Assembly (NCBI GenBank): GCA_039026955.1 | Contig: JBCCLH010000014.1 | Span: forward strand, 1-64,000 | DNA from: Kordia sp039026955 | Lineage (GTDB): Bacteria > Bacteroidota > Bacteroidia > Flavobacteriales > Flavobacteriaceae | Reading direction: 5' to 3' | DNA length: 64,000 nt | Part shown: in pieces, positions 53,452 through 61,310 of the stretch | How the letters are laid out: every line of letters begins with the position of its first letter | Numbering within the stretch: position 1 is the stretch's first letter | The notes under the pieces: generated by a model | The model's database searches: none | Told to the model about the DNA's origin: nothing | The model's input: the letters and a program-made list of their open reading frames with translations, nothing else | Translations under genes and position numbers: made by a program

Positions 53452-54802
53452 TGCCTACATTATTTCACTTTATGAAGAGATTGATTGGCTGCAACAAGTC
53501 ATCAATCAGGTCATTAGTGTCTATTTACAACATGAAGATATAGACGATATCCATTGGACAGAAATCCCAATGCCTGAGGTCTCTGAATTGGATACGCCTT
53601 ACGCAAATATGCTGCGAGAATGGAATTTGACCAATATTGAGCGCATTGCGTTGATCTTAGCCATTACGCCTCATATTCGCCCGGAAACCTTGGATATTTT
53701 CTTTGGTCAAAACAGTATTTACAACAGAGGATTTACAGAGTTTGGCGGGATGATCGACAAAAGCCACAGTGGTTTTTTACCCACGGGACAAACCTTGTTA
53801 TTTCTCATTACAGCGTTAAATCCGGAATGGTATGTAGAAGTCATGACACTCTTTGAAAGCGAACATACCTTTCAAAAAGAACAAGTGTTAGACATTGAAA
53901 TGACAGAGCATTACATTCCTAGATTCAACGGTGTGTTGAGTATAAATAATCGATGGTTGCATTATTTTATTACAGGCGAAAAACCAAAGTTAGAACATAG
54001 CGTAACCTTCCCTGCGCAAAAAATAACGACCAAATTGGAATGGGAAGATGTCGTACTAAATCCTGACATTATGGATCAGGTAACGGAATTGAAAACGTGG
54101 TTGATTCACAAAGATACGTTGTTAGAAGAATGGGGATTATCCAAACGCTTAAAACCAGGCTACAGAGCCTTATTTTACGGACCACCAGGAACAGGAAAAA
54201 CGCTGACGGTTTCGTTATTAGGGAAAAATCTAGGATTGGATGTATATCGTGTCGATTTATCAATGATTGTTTCCAAATACATTGGAGAAACGGAAAAAAA
54301 CCTGTCTCGCATTTTTGATACTGCAGCGCATCAAAATTGGATTCTATTTTTTGATGAAGCAGATGCGTTATTTGGAAAACGAACCAAAGCAGATTCGTCT
54401 AATGACCGACATGCCAATCAGCAAACTGCCTATTTATTGCAGCGCATTGAAGACTTTCCGGGATTCATCATTCTAGCGTCTAACCTAAGAGCGAATATGG
54501 ATGAAGCGTTCTCTAGAAGATTTCAATCGATAATTCACTTTAAAATGCCTTCTGTGGAAGAACGTTTCACATTGTGGCAAAAAGCATTCTCAGGAACTTG
54601 CGCCTTGGCAGATGATATTGATCTATATAGCATTGCGGAAAACTATGAATTGGCAGGTGGCGCTATCATCAATGTGCTTCGTTATTGTGCCTTAGCAGCG
54701 ATTCAACGTGGCGATACGGTCGTAAACAAACAAGAATTGATTACGGGTATACGACGCGAAATGAAAAAGGAAAACAAAACCATCACACAACCTCTAAAAT
54801 AG
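53441..54802 (+). CDS. AAA+ ATPase of the eCIS (Pvc15-type)
   Basis: Called from ATG 53441 (a TTG lies three codons upstream), 453 residues. The N-terminal winged/helical part (about 1-200) is followed by an AAA+ core with Walker A GPPGTGKT (about 247-254), Walker B ILFFDEADALFG, sensor-1 IILASN and arginine-finger SRRFQS. It resembles ClpX/FtsH-type AAA proteins of eCIS loci (Pvc15/Afp15). Pvc15 is thought to help cargo loading or particle assembly. It sits just upstream of the cargo genes, which agrees with this role. Confidence 0.95.
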   Translation: MDNNAYIISLYEEIDWLQQVINQVISVYLQHEDIDDIHWTEIPMPEVSELDTPYANMLREWNLTNIERIALILAITPHIRPETLDIFFGQNSIYNRGFTEFGGMIDKSHSGFLPTGQTLLFLITALNPEWYVEVMTLFESEHTFQKEQVLDIEMTEHYIPRFNGVLSINNRWLHYFITGEKPKLEHSVTFPAQKITTKLEWEDVVLNPDIMDQVTELKTWLIHKDTLLEEWGLSKRLKPGYRALFYGPPGTGKTLTVSLLGKNLGLDVYRVDLSMIVSKYIGETEKNLSRIFDTAAHQNWILFFDEADALFGKRTKADSSNDRHANQQTAYLLQRIEDFPGFIILASNLRANMDEAFSRRFQSIIHFKMPSVEERFTLWQKAFSGTCALADDIDLYSIAENYELAGGAIINVLRYCALAAIQRGDTVVNKQELITGIRREMKKENKTITQPLK

Positions 54803-54808
54803 GCTTCT

Positions 54809-55330
54809 ATGGACATTGAAGAATTAATACTACTCAAAGAGCATTCGCAGTTACTTGTGATGCGTTCGTGGCGCAATGAAATTCCGGAAGAACAACGAAA
54901 TATTATCATTTCAGAAGCGCTCAATAGTTGTACGGTAGACAAAAACTTCAAGGTAATAGGATATCTCATTACGAGTCGGCGCGTATTTTTAATTGGTTCA
55001 AGTGAAACCACGCCTTTTCAAAAAATATTACAACACTTTTACAGGCAAGTCGCTTTGGGAATTTTAAACTATAAAAACAGAACACGACACTATCATGAAG
55101 AACCATACATAGAATTGGAACACTATGAACCCTTGTTTTTAGAATATCCTTTTTACAATATGTACATACGAAAACTCATCACAGGAAGAGATGTAGAATT
55201 ACCGTATTACGATCCGCATTTAGCACGACTGAAAGATTATATTCAAAACTATAATTACTGTTCCGCTTTAGATTATGAAGGCGGAAAAAGTCCTGTGATT
55301 GTATCGACGGATACCATCATTCTTGAGTAA
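54809..55330 (+). CDS. Unrecognised 173-residue protein between eCIS ATPase and cargo genes
   Basis: A basic/aromatic protein beginning MDIEELILLKEHSQLLVMRS. The middle (KVIGYLITSRRVFLIGSSE, FQKILQHFYRQVALGILNYK) and later parts (NMYIRKLITGRDVELPYYDP, LKDYIQNYNYCSALDYEG) faintly recall the fold order of IS200/REP-associated Y1 transposases, but the HUH motif and catalytic Tyr context are missing. I therefore do not assign it. It starts 6 bp after the ATPase stop and ends 22 bp before the next gene, so it is in the operon. Confidence 0.65.
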   Translation: MDIEELILLKEHSQLLVMRSWRNEIPEEQRNIIISEALNSCTVDKNFKVIGYLITSRRVFLIGSSETTPFQKILQHFYRQVALGILNYKNRTRHYHEEPYIELEHYEPLFLEYPFYNMYIRKLITGRDVELPYYDPHLARLKDYIQNYNYCSALDYEGGKSPVIVSTDTIILE

Positions 55331-55352
55331 AACTTCACTAAAGTCCGAAATC

Positions 55353-55772
55353 ATGAATACAGAACTCCAGAAAAAATCGACCGAAAACACTACACAAAGT
55401 GCGGTTGCACATACAGCAAAAGCATCTATTGAGACGCAAGGATTTACACTAAAGGATAATAGAAATCCTTCATCTATCATTCAAAAAATGCAGGTCATCC
55501 AACTTGCTACAAGACTTGTACGAAATGTTATTTTTAATGGCTACAGTGAAACATTGCGACAATTATTATTGCAATGGGCTGTACCGAATGGAACAAGAGT
55601 TCAAATACAACAAACCGATCATGTCGGCGGTGCATTCGACGTACGATTTACCAATACAAACGGACCTGCAATTAGCATAGATACCGCTAGAGGCTGGATT
55701 CAAACCGCAATAAGTCATCATCAAGAAAGTTCTTCCGAAGATGAAAGTTCATCTGGTGACGAAAATGAATAA
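55353..55772 (+). CDS. Small putative eCIS cargo with LKDNR-type N-terminal motif
   Basis: 139 residues from ATG 55353. Residues about 1-30 are a polar, disordered leader. FTLKDNRNPSSIIQ (about 30-43) is close to LEDNR segments at the start of the two DUF4157 proteins that follow. A small alpha/beta domain comes next (about 50-120: VIFNGYSETLRQLLLQWAVP, FDVRFTNTNGPAISIDTARG), then an acidic Ser/Glu tail (SSSEDESSSGDENE). It lacks DUF4157. It may be a small effector, or a partner or inhibitor of the downstream toxins. No family recognised. Confidence 0.7.
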   Translation: MNTELQKKSTENTTQSAVAHTAKASIETQGFTLKDNRNPSSIIQKMQVIQLATRLVRNVIFNGYSETLRQLLLQWAVPNGTRVQIQQTDHVGGAFDVRFTNTNGPAISIDTARGWIQTAISHHQESSSEDESSSGDENE

Positions 55773-55802
55773 TATCATTGTACAATTTTAACGAAGCTTA
55801 CC

Positions 55803-56831
55803 ATGCGTACTCACCTTCATAAAAAAACGACAACCACAAATACCAAAGCCGCTGCACACCAACAGAAAGGAAAGGCATTGGAAGACAATCGTCCTAAAAC
55901 GGTCATTCAGCAGCAAAAAAACAATACAGGAATGCCTGACCATTTAAAATCAGGAATTGAAAATCTTTCAGGACATTCGCTAGATGATGTCAGAGTGCAT
56001 TACAACTCATCCAAACCTGCGCAACTCAATGCACATGCGTATGCACAAGGCAACAATATTCATTTGGCTTCGGGGCAAGAAAGACATTTACCGCATGAAG
56101 CTTGGCATGTAGTGCAACAAAAACAAGGTCGCGTGCAACCTACTACGACTGTTTCTGGTGCAAAAGTAAATGACAATCCAAGCTTGGAAAAAGAAGCAGA
56201 TATCATGGGAGGAAAGGCCATGCAATTCAAAGCAACTATTCAAAAAAAAAGTTTAGAAAGTAGCAACTATGCTGCAACTATACAATTAGGAAAAAAAAAG
56301 GAAACACCTGCTCAGAAATTAGCAAAACTAAGAGCCCTTGGCGTAGTTACGCGTGAATTAAAAACATCGCGTGCAGCAAAACTTCGTCCTAAAGATGCGA
56401 GTAAGTATGGTGAAACTTTTATGCACGGTGGCAGAACCTATTATATTATGAGAGATGCTAATAAACGCGTGACCAAATTTGCGGCAAAACTCCATTATTA
56501 TAAAGGCAAGCGAATAGCCACACCTAGAAACAAAGTACCGTACATTCGAAAAAATGATCAAGCTGGACATTTAATCGCACATAGTTTGGGTGGTCCGCCA
56601 AAATTATTAGCCAACTTCGTAGCGATGGATAAAACAATCAATGGAAAAAGTGGTGCTTGGGCAAAAATGGAAGAATACATCAGAACGCGTTTAAAACAGA
56701 AAAATATAAAAGTGTGGATGTCTGTAAAACCCAATTATCCAGGTAAAAAGAAACGCCCTGATCATATAGAAGTGAGCCTCACTTTTAACAGATCGCCTTA
56801 TAAGGTAGGTTTTGACGTTCCAACACCTTAA
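55803..56831 (+). CDS. eCIS cargo: DUF4157 (eCIS core) protein with Endonuclea_NS_2-type nuclease domain
   Basis: A 342-residue toxin-like protein. The order is: a basic disordered leader with KALEDNRPKTVIQQ (about 23-36); DUF4157 domain (about 43-140; GIENLSGHSLDDVRVHYNS) with HEAWH at 98-102; a linker; and a C-terminal domain (about 205-342). The last carries QAGHLIAHSLGGPP (catalytic-type His256), NFVAMDKTINGKSGAW, MEEYIRTRLKQ and KKRPDHIEVSLTF, the pattern of DNA/RNA non-specific endonucleases (PF13930). DUF4157 proteins are linked to eCIS loci and carry variable C-terminal toxins. No immunity gene is evident, as expected if the target is not a sibling cell. Confidence 0.88.
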   Translation: MRTHLHKKTTTTNTKAAAHQQKGKALEDNRPKTVIQQQKNNTGMPDHLKSGIENLSGHSLDDVRVHYNSSKPAQLNAHAYAQGNNIHLASGQERHLPHEAWHVVQQKQGRVQPTTTVSGAKVNDNPSLEKEADIMGGKAMQFKATIQKKSLESSNYAATIQLGKKKETPAQKLAKLRALGVVTRELKTSRAAKLRPKDASKYGETFMHGGRTYYIMRDANKRVTKFAAKLHYYKGKRIATPRNKVPYIRKNDQAGHLIAHSLGGPPKLLANFVAMDKTINGKSGAWAKMEEYIRTRLKQKNIKVWMSVKPNYPGKKKRPDHIEVSLTFNRSPYKVGFDVPTP

Positions 56832-56875
56832 TTGAAAAAATATGCGTATGCACTAATTGATCAATTTGATCGAAG

Positions 56876-58621
56876 ATGGAAACACAATTAACCAGAAAAA
56901 ATCAAAAACAGGTACGGCAGGTTGCTGCGGCACATCAAAATCCCTTTTCCAAAGAGAGAAGCGGTTTTTTTCTGGAAGATAATCGCGAGAGTTCCACCAA
57001 ACAGCAACGATTAATTGATCGCATGCATGCTGCAAACGTCATTCAAAAAAAGCCAAACAACACAGGATTGCCTGACAATTTAAAATCAGGAATTGAAAAC
57101 CTTTCAGGACATTCGTTAGATGATGTCAAAGTACATTACAATTCAGCCAAACCTGCACAACTCGATGCACATGCCTATGCACAAGGCACCAATATTCACA
57201 TCGCTTCTGGACAAGAAAAACATTTACCGCATGAGGCTTGGCATGTGGTACAGCAAAAGCAAGGTCGCGTGCAACCTACCACAAGTGTCAATGGTGCAAA
57301 AGTGAATGATAGCACTGTTTTAGAAAAGGAAGCGGATGTCATGGGCACGAAAGCATTGCAACGAAAAGCTACCACCATCAAACCTTCTAAAAACACATAC
57401 AGAGCAAATGTGATACAGTTATATGCAGTCATTCAGCTAAAAAAACAAAATGCTATCAACTTTATAAAAAAACAGAATTTAGGTATTGAAGCTACACATG
57501 TAGCTGTACAAGCTTATGTTCAAAATACTGATAATGATAAAAAGCTACGACTAGGATTGCTGAATTCATGGAATTATAAACAAACAGGCACGTACACAAT
57601 TGCCACGCCTGATGATCTGATCCCTAAAAGTACAGACTTTACAACAATGGACGATTTGGCAGATTATGATTCTGAGGACGATGACGATATGGATTTAGAC
57701 GCAGTGATGGAAAGTAAAACAGAAGAAAAGATGGATTTATCACGTGTCGATTCTTCCAGAGATAGAACCGGTGTTCCTGTATTCAATCCATTTGATAGCG
57801 TACGATTTGGAAGGCAAGTCAATAAACGTGGAACCTATGACAGAATACCGATGGCTACTAGAATTGGCGGACATTATATTGAATATGACAATCCTGGCAC
57901 CAAAGATATATATGCAACACCGTTGGAACTCACAGGCAAAAAAGGAGTTAGAAAAACCTACAAACGTCAGGGTACTAGCAGTGATTACAACTGGGATAAT
58001 CTGGCAAAAAAACTAGAAGCGATGGGCTATGACGACCATGAAAGTCGTTTATTAAATATATTGCGTTTTTACTTACGAAAAGGAAGCAAAATGAAAATGG
58101 ACCCTGCCACAGCAGAAGCCATTGCTGCCATAGGTTCAGATTTTATGAAAGGGAGTAAAGGTGCACGTTTTTATTTACTACAAGTAATAAGAAACATTAA
58201 AAGAAGTAAAAAAACTCCAAGCTTTCACAGTGTTTTCAGTGGTAAAAATCCGCTCTACTTGCCAGCGGCAACTGGTGGACGTGGCAAAGTGTCTGAAATG
58301 AATGAGCAAATAGAATTGATCAGAAATGAACTGTTAGGCGTCAATAATTGTTTGATCAATGCCATTGCACTCGCAGCGCATCTACCGTTGCCAAATCTTG
58401 GACAATTACTTCGCATTCGTGAACAAATTGGAAGTGTTGGAGAAATGTTGCTTGCTTCTGATGAAAATATTGCCATCATACGACAAGTATTAGGCATACA
58501 GGATACGATAAGTATCATTTATCAAGATAGAGAATCGGAAGATTTTGCTGGCTCAACGGGTCATACTTTACTAATATATCATGTAAATGAAAATCACTTC
58601 ACGCATATTATGCCGCACTAA
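56876..58621 (+). CDS. eCIS cargo: DUF4157 (eCIS core) protein with an unrecognised, possibly protease-like C-terminus
   Basis: 581 residues. A leader with GFFLEDNRESSTKQQ (about 34-48) is followed by a DUF4157 domain (about 64-165) with HEAWH at 119-123, very similar to that of the upstream protein. A variable region follows with an acidic stretch (YDSEDDDDMDLDAVME near 262-277) and a charged helical part (LRFYLRKGSKMKMD). The C-terminal domain (about 480-581) contains NNCLINAIALAA with Cys492 and ends TLLIYHVNENHFTHIMPH with His574 and His577. The Cys near the start and His near the end, with a beta strand before the His, recall OTU/papain-like cysteine proteases; this is a weak inference. 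Last gene of the eCIS locus. Confidence 0.82.
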   Translation: METQLTRKNQKQVRQVAAAHQNPFSKERSGFFLEDNRESSTKQQRLIDRMHAANVIQKKPNNTGLPDNLKSGIENLSGHSLDDVKVHYNSAKPAQLDAHAYAQGTNIHIASGQEKHLPHEAWHVVQQKQGRVQPTTSVNGAKVNDSTVLEKEADVMGTKALQRKATTIKPSKNTYRANVIQLYAVIQLKKQNAINFIKKQNLGIEATHVAVQAYVQNTDNDKKLRLGLLNSWNYKQTGTYTIATPDDLIPKSTDFTTMDDLADYDSEDDDDMDLDAVMESKTEEKMDLSRVDSSRDRTGVPVFNPFDSVRFGRQVNKRGTYDRIPMATRIGGHYIEYDNPGTKDIYATPLELTGKKGVRKTYKRQGTSSDYNWDNLAKKLEAMGYDDHESRLLNILRFYLRKGSKMKMDPATAEAIAAIGSDFMKGSKGARFYLLQVIRNIKRSKKTPSFHSVFSGKNPLYLPAATGGRGKVSEMNEQIELIRNELLGVNNCLINAIALAAHLPLPNLGQLLRIREQIGSVGEMLLASDENIAIIRQVLGIQDTISIIYQDRESEDFAGSTGHTLLIYHVNENHFTHIMPH

Positions 58622-58714
58622 CATAACGAATACCAATTCTGAATATTTTTTAAATCTGTCAAAAGTTCAAGCATAAATCCACTACTTTTGCACTTTCTAA
58701 AAAATACCAATTAC

Positions 58715-59551
58715 ATGCTCAAACAAGCCATTCAATTTATGATCATCAGTGCCATTGGTTTTGCGTTTTTGAATGCGATTGTAAAGTATCTGGGCGATTT
58801 TAATGCCTATCAAATTGTATTTTTTAGATCGATTGGCACTTTATTTTTCACAGTTCCTTTATTAGTGAAAAATAATATCTCCATGCTTGGGAATAAACGA
58901 TTTTTACTGTTGTTGCGCGGAATTGTAGGTGTGACTTCGATGGCATTATTTTTCATGTCGATCAAATATTTACCGATTGGATCAGCAGTTTCTCTGAGGT
59001 ACATCTCTCCTATTTTTGCAGCAGTTTTTGCTTTGTTTATTCTAAAAGAAAAAATAAAACCAGTACAATGGGTATTCTTCCTAATTGCCTTCAGCGGCGT
59101 AGTCATTTTAAAAGGATTTGACACACAAATTGATACAACAGGATTGTTATTAGTGTTAGCTTCTGCCTTTTTTAGCGGTTTGGTCTTTATCATCATTCGT
59201 AAAATCGGTTCGCAAGATCATCCGATTGTGGTGGTGAATTATTTTATGATGATCGCGTTAATCGCTGGTGGCTTGTTATGCATTCCGTATTGGAAAACTC
59301 CCGTCGGCTGGGAATGGCTGTTATTACTCAGTTTGGGAATATTTGGTTATGTGGGACAATTATACATGACCAAAGCGTTGCAACTTGCCGAAACCAACAA
59401 AGCAGCGCCGTTAAAATACATCGAAGTGATTTTTACCATGCTCATCGGACTAAGTTGGTTTGATGAAACCTACACACTTTGGAGTCTGCTCGGAATCATT
59501 TTAATCGTCATTGGATTGACCCTGAATACCTACGCAAAAACAACAAAATAA
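58715..59551 (+). CDS. EamA/DMT-superfamily transporter
   Basis: 278 residues from ATG 58715 (a TTG nine codons upstream is rejected). Ten hydrophobic segments are arranged as two EamA halves: FAFLNAIVKYLGDFNAYQIV near 20, SLRYISPIFAAVFALFILKE near 95-115, and KAAPLKYIEVIFTMLIGLSW in the second half. It is an inner-membrane metabolite exporter or importer of unknown substrate. It follows the eCIS locus after a 93-bp gap that contains AATACCAATTCTGAAT, but is not functionally tied to it. A terminator follows at 59556. Confidence 0.93.
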   Translation: MLKQAIQFMIISAIGFAFLNAIVKYLGDFNAYQIVFFRSIGTLFFTVPLLVKNNISMLGNKRFLLLLRGIVGVTSMALFFMSIKYLPIGSAVSLRYISPIFAAVFALFILKEKIKPVQWVFFLIAFSGVVILKGFDTQIDTTGLLLVLASAFFSGLVFIIIRKIGSQDHPIVVVNYFMMIALIAGGLLCIPYWKTPVGWEWLLLLSLGIFGYVGQLYMTKALQLAETNKAAPLKYIEVIFTMLIGLSWFDETYTLWSLLGIILIVIGLTLNTYAKTTK

Positions 59552-59555
59552 TCAA

Positions 59556-59587
59556 AAAAACACTCACGAATGCTCGCAAGTGTTTTT
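59556..59587 (+). terminator. Rho-independent terminator after the EamA gene
   Basis: AAAAACACT (59556-59564) and AGTGTTTTT (59579-59587) form a 9-bp stem ending in T residues, 5 bp past the stop codon. Confidence 0.65.
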
Positions 59588-59699
59588 GAATGGTTGTTAT
59601 AAATATAAACTTGAAACTGAATAATTGCTTCTTTTGTGTGCTATAGTAATACGAGTTCGATATAACTTCTATTTATAATTATGCTTTAAAAGTGTCAAA

Positions 59700-59761
59700 T
59701 CGAGCGCAGTCGAGATTCAATCGAAAGATTATTTTTTGTATTTGTTCTCGACTGCGCTCGA
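59700..59761. repeat. Inverted-repeat intergenic element
   Basis: TCGAGCGCAGTCGAGA at 59700-59715 and its exact complement at 59746-59761 surround a 30-nt AT-rich loop. The stem extends imperfectly into GTCA(A/G)(A/T)T on the outside. It is GC-rich compared with its surroundings and is of the dispersed CGAG...CTCG class common between flavobacterial genes. It lies between convergent genes and may serve as a bidirectional terminator. Confidence 0.65.
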
Positions 59762-59829
59762 ACTGACAATAGTTCAATTGAAGTCAATACTATTTACCAA
59801 TCTTGGTATTCTTTATTAGAAAAATCTCG

Positions 59830-60405
59830 TTATTGCAACGTGATTGGAAACTCAGCAACCGTCGTATCCCAACCTATTTTTAAATGCACTACATTTTTAC
59901 TTTTTTCGTATAAAACAATTGATAATTGCTCGATTTCTTTGTCACTTTTCTGAGTTGGTACAGTAATACTAGCTACATCTTTAGACGCATCGTACGAGAA
60001 ATTTCCCCAACCGTCGTTTTCTGAGTTGATTTTCAAAGTCCACGAATCTTTCGTCGGAATGATCACTACGGAATAACGTCCTGCTTTTATTTTGGTATCG
60101 CCAACCATCGCATCTGTTAAGAATAAAATTTCTGTAGATTCGTTCGCGCCAACTCTCCACGCTTTTCCAAACTTTAACAAACCGCCAAATACATCTCTTC
60201 CTTTTTTGAACGGACGTGCATAAATCACTCTGATTTTTGGTTCTAACGATTTTTTCTGTTCTGCGGTTTTTGCAAACGCTCTTTTTGGTGCGTTGGTTGG
60301 ATAATGTGCAATGTCGGTTGGACTCTTATCAACCTTTGGGAATTCTTGTGCGTTTACGGTACTAACTGCTGCAAAAAATGCGAGCAACATGATAATTTTC
60401 TTCAT
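59830..60405 (-). CDS. DUF2911 family periplasmic protein
   Basis: 191 residues with a signal peptide (about 1-19, FFAAVSTVNAQ). The DUF2911 core has IRVIYARPFKKGRDVFGGLL near 60-80, WRVGANESTEILFLTDAMVG near 85-105, AGRYSVVIIPTKDSWTLKIN near 115, then a YDASKDVASITVP strand. The family is widespread in Bacteroidota and its function is not known. It lies 2 bp downstream of the DUF6503 gene, so they are co-transcribed. It ends facing the EamA gene. Confidence 0.9.
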   Translation of the reverse strand: MKKIIMLLAFFAAVSTVNAQEFPKVDKSPTDIAHYPTNAPKRAFAKTAEQKKSLEPKIRVIYARPFKKGRDVFGGLLKFGKAWRVGANESTEILFLTDAMVGDTKIKAGRYSVVIIPTKDSWTLKINSENDGWGNFSYDASKDVASITVPTQKSDKEIEQLSIVLYEKSKNVVHLKIGWDTTVAEFPITLQ

Positions 60406-60407
60406 GA

Positions 60408-61307
60408 TTACTTTTTTAAATTGATTACGTTTTCTGTTTCTATTCTCGATAGTTCTTTAAGTTTTCCTTGTTCGTATAAAGCAGGCAAATCCTTTAATGG
60501 CGTTCCTACTTCCGCTTTGTAATTGATGTAATCTTGAAACGTGATTCCATCCACGACACGGACATTGTAAGCGCTTCTAAAACGAACGCCGCCGCCATTC
60601 ACTTGATAATTATACGCTAAATAGTCTATTTTTTTGGTGTTTTGATTGATCCAATAATGATATTCATCGTCATGATCATCACCGCCGCCTTCTTCGTTGA
60701 AAGTCACTTTCAATACATCGTATTTTTGATCTTTGATCGTTGTTTCTTCTAAAAACTTTTTATTCACCGCAGGATCATTTAATTTATGCGGTAACGTGGC
60801 AAAATAAATCACAGAATTCACGGCATTTTTGGCGCTATTTTCTTTCTTCTCGGAAAGTGTGACTGTTTGATTGTTCACTTTACGTGAGAAGGTACCATTT
60901 TCGAGCACATCGAATGTAGTAGTACCATCTTTGGTAATTTCTACAGTGTATGCAAAGTTGTTTCCGTTATTGTGAAAGGTGTATTTCTTGTCACGAAAGA
61001 TAAACTCATATTTCGCCTGATCGTATAATTCTCCACCATGCGCTTTGATAGTTTCTTGAAGAATTTGTGTGGCTTTGTCTGCTGATTTGGGCATTTCCTT
61101 TTGGGGAATTTCAGAAACAGCAGCCGTTTCTTTTTCGGTTGACTTTTTGTTAGAATCACAAGCAGTCAGACCCAAAAATAATGTAAGAAGTAAAAATACG
61201 TTGGTGGTTTTAATCAAAACTGTATTGAACTTTAGGTTTGTGTTATTAGCTTTTGTTAGAATGCTGAATTTGTCGATTAAAATGACAATCCTTTCTTTTT
61301 TTAACAA
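60408..61307 (-). CDS. DUF6503 family putative lipoprotein
   Basis: Up to 299 residues. The frame starts with an ATG at 61307, but the lipoprotein signal (VFLLLTLFLGLTAC) begins near residue 35; an in-frame TTG at 61217 would give a 269-residue form with a normal signal sequence. I keep the ATG with doubt. The mature part fits DUF6503: YEFIFRDKKYTFHNNGNNFA, VNSVIYFATLPHKLNDPAVN, GGGDDHDDEYHYWINQNTKK, DYLAYNYQVNGGGVRFRSAY, ITFQDYINYKAEVG. Function unknown; probably outer-membrane anchored. It has a gap of only 3 bp to the methyltransferase gene. Confidence 0.85.
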   Translation of the reverse strand: MLKKERIVILIDKFSILTKANNTNLKFNTVLIKTTNVFLLLTLFLGLTACDSNKKSTEKETAAVSEIPQKEMPKSADKATQILQETIKAHGGELYDQAKYEFIFRDKKYTFHNNGNNFAYTVEITKDGTTTFDVLENGTFSRKVNNQTVTLSEKKENSAKNAVNSVIYFATLPHKLNDPAVNKKFLEETTIKDQKYDVLKVTFNEEGGGDDHDDEYHYWINQNTKKIDYLAYNYQVNGGGVRFRSAYNVRVVDGITFQDYINYKAEVGTPLKDLPALYEQGKLKELSRIETENVINLKK

Positions 61308-61310
61308 AAT

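Noticed and set aside
29174..54802. Intact contractile prophage
   Set aside because: There is no capsid, portal, terminase, integrase or lysis gene, and Pvc16, AAA+ ATPase and DUF4157 genes define an eCIS.
56094..57244. HEAWH in the DUF4157 domains as an active zinc protease
   Set aside because: The motif is the family hallmark and resembles HExxH, but no third ligand could be placed with confidence, so no protease activity is claimed.
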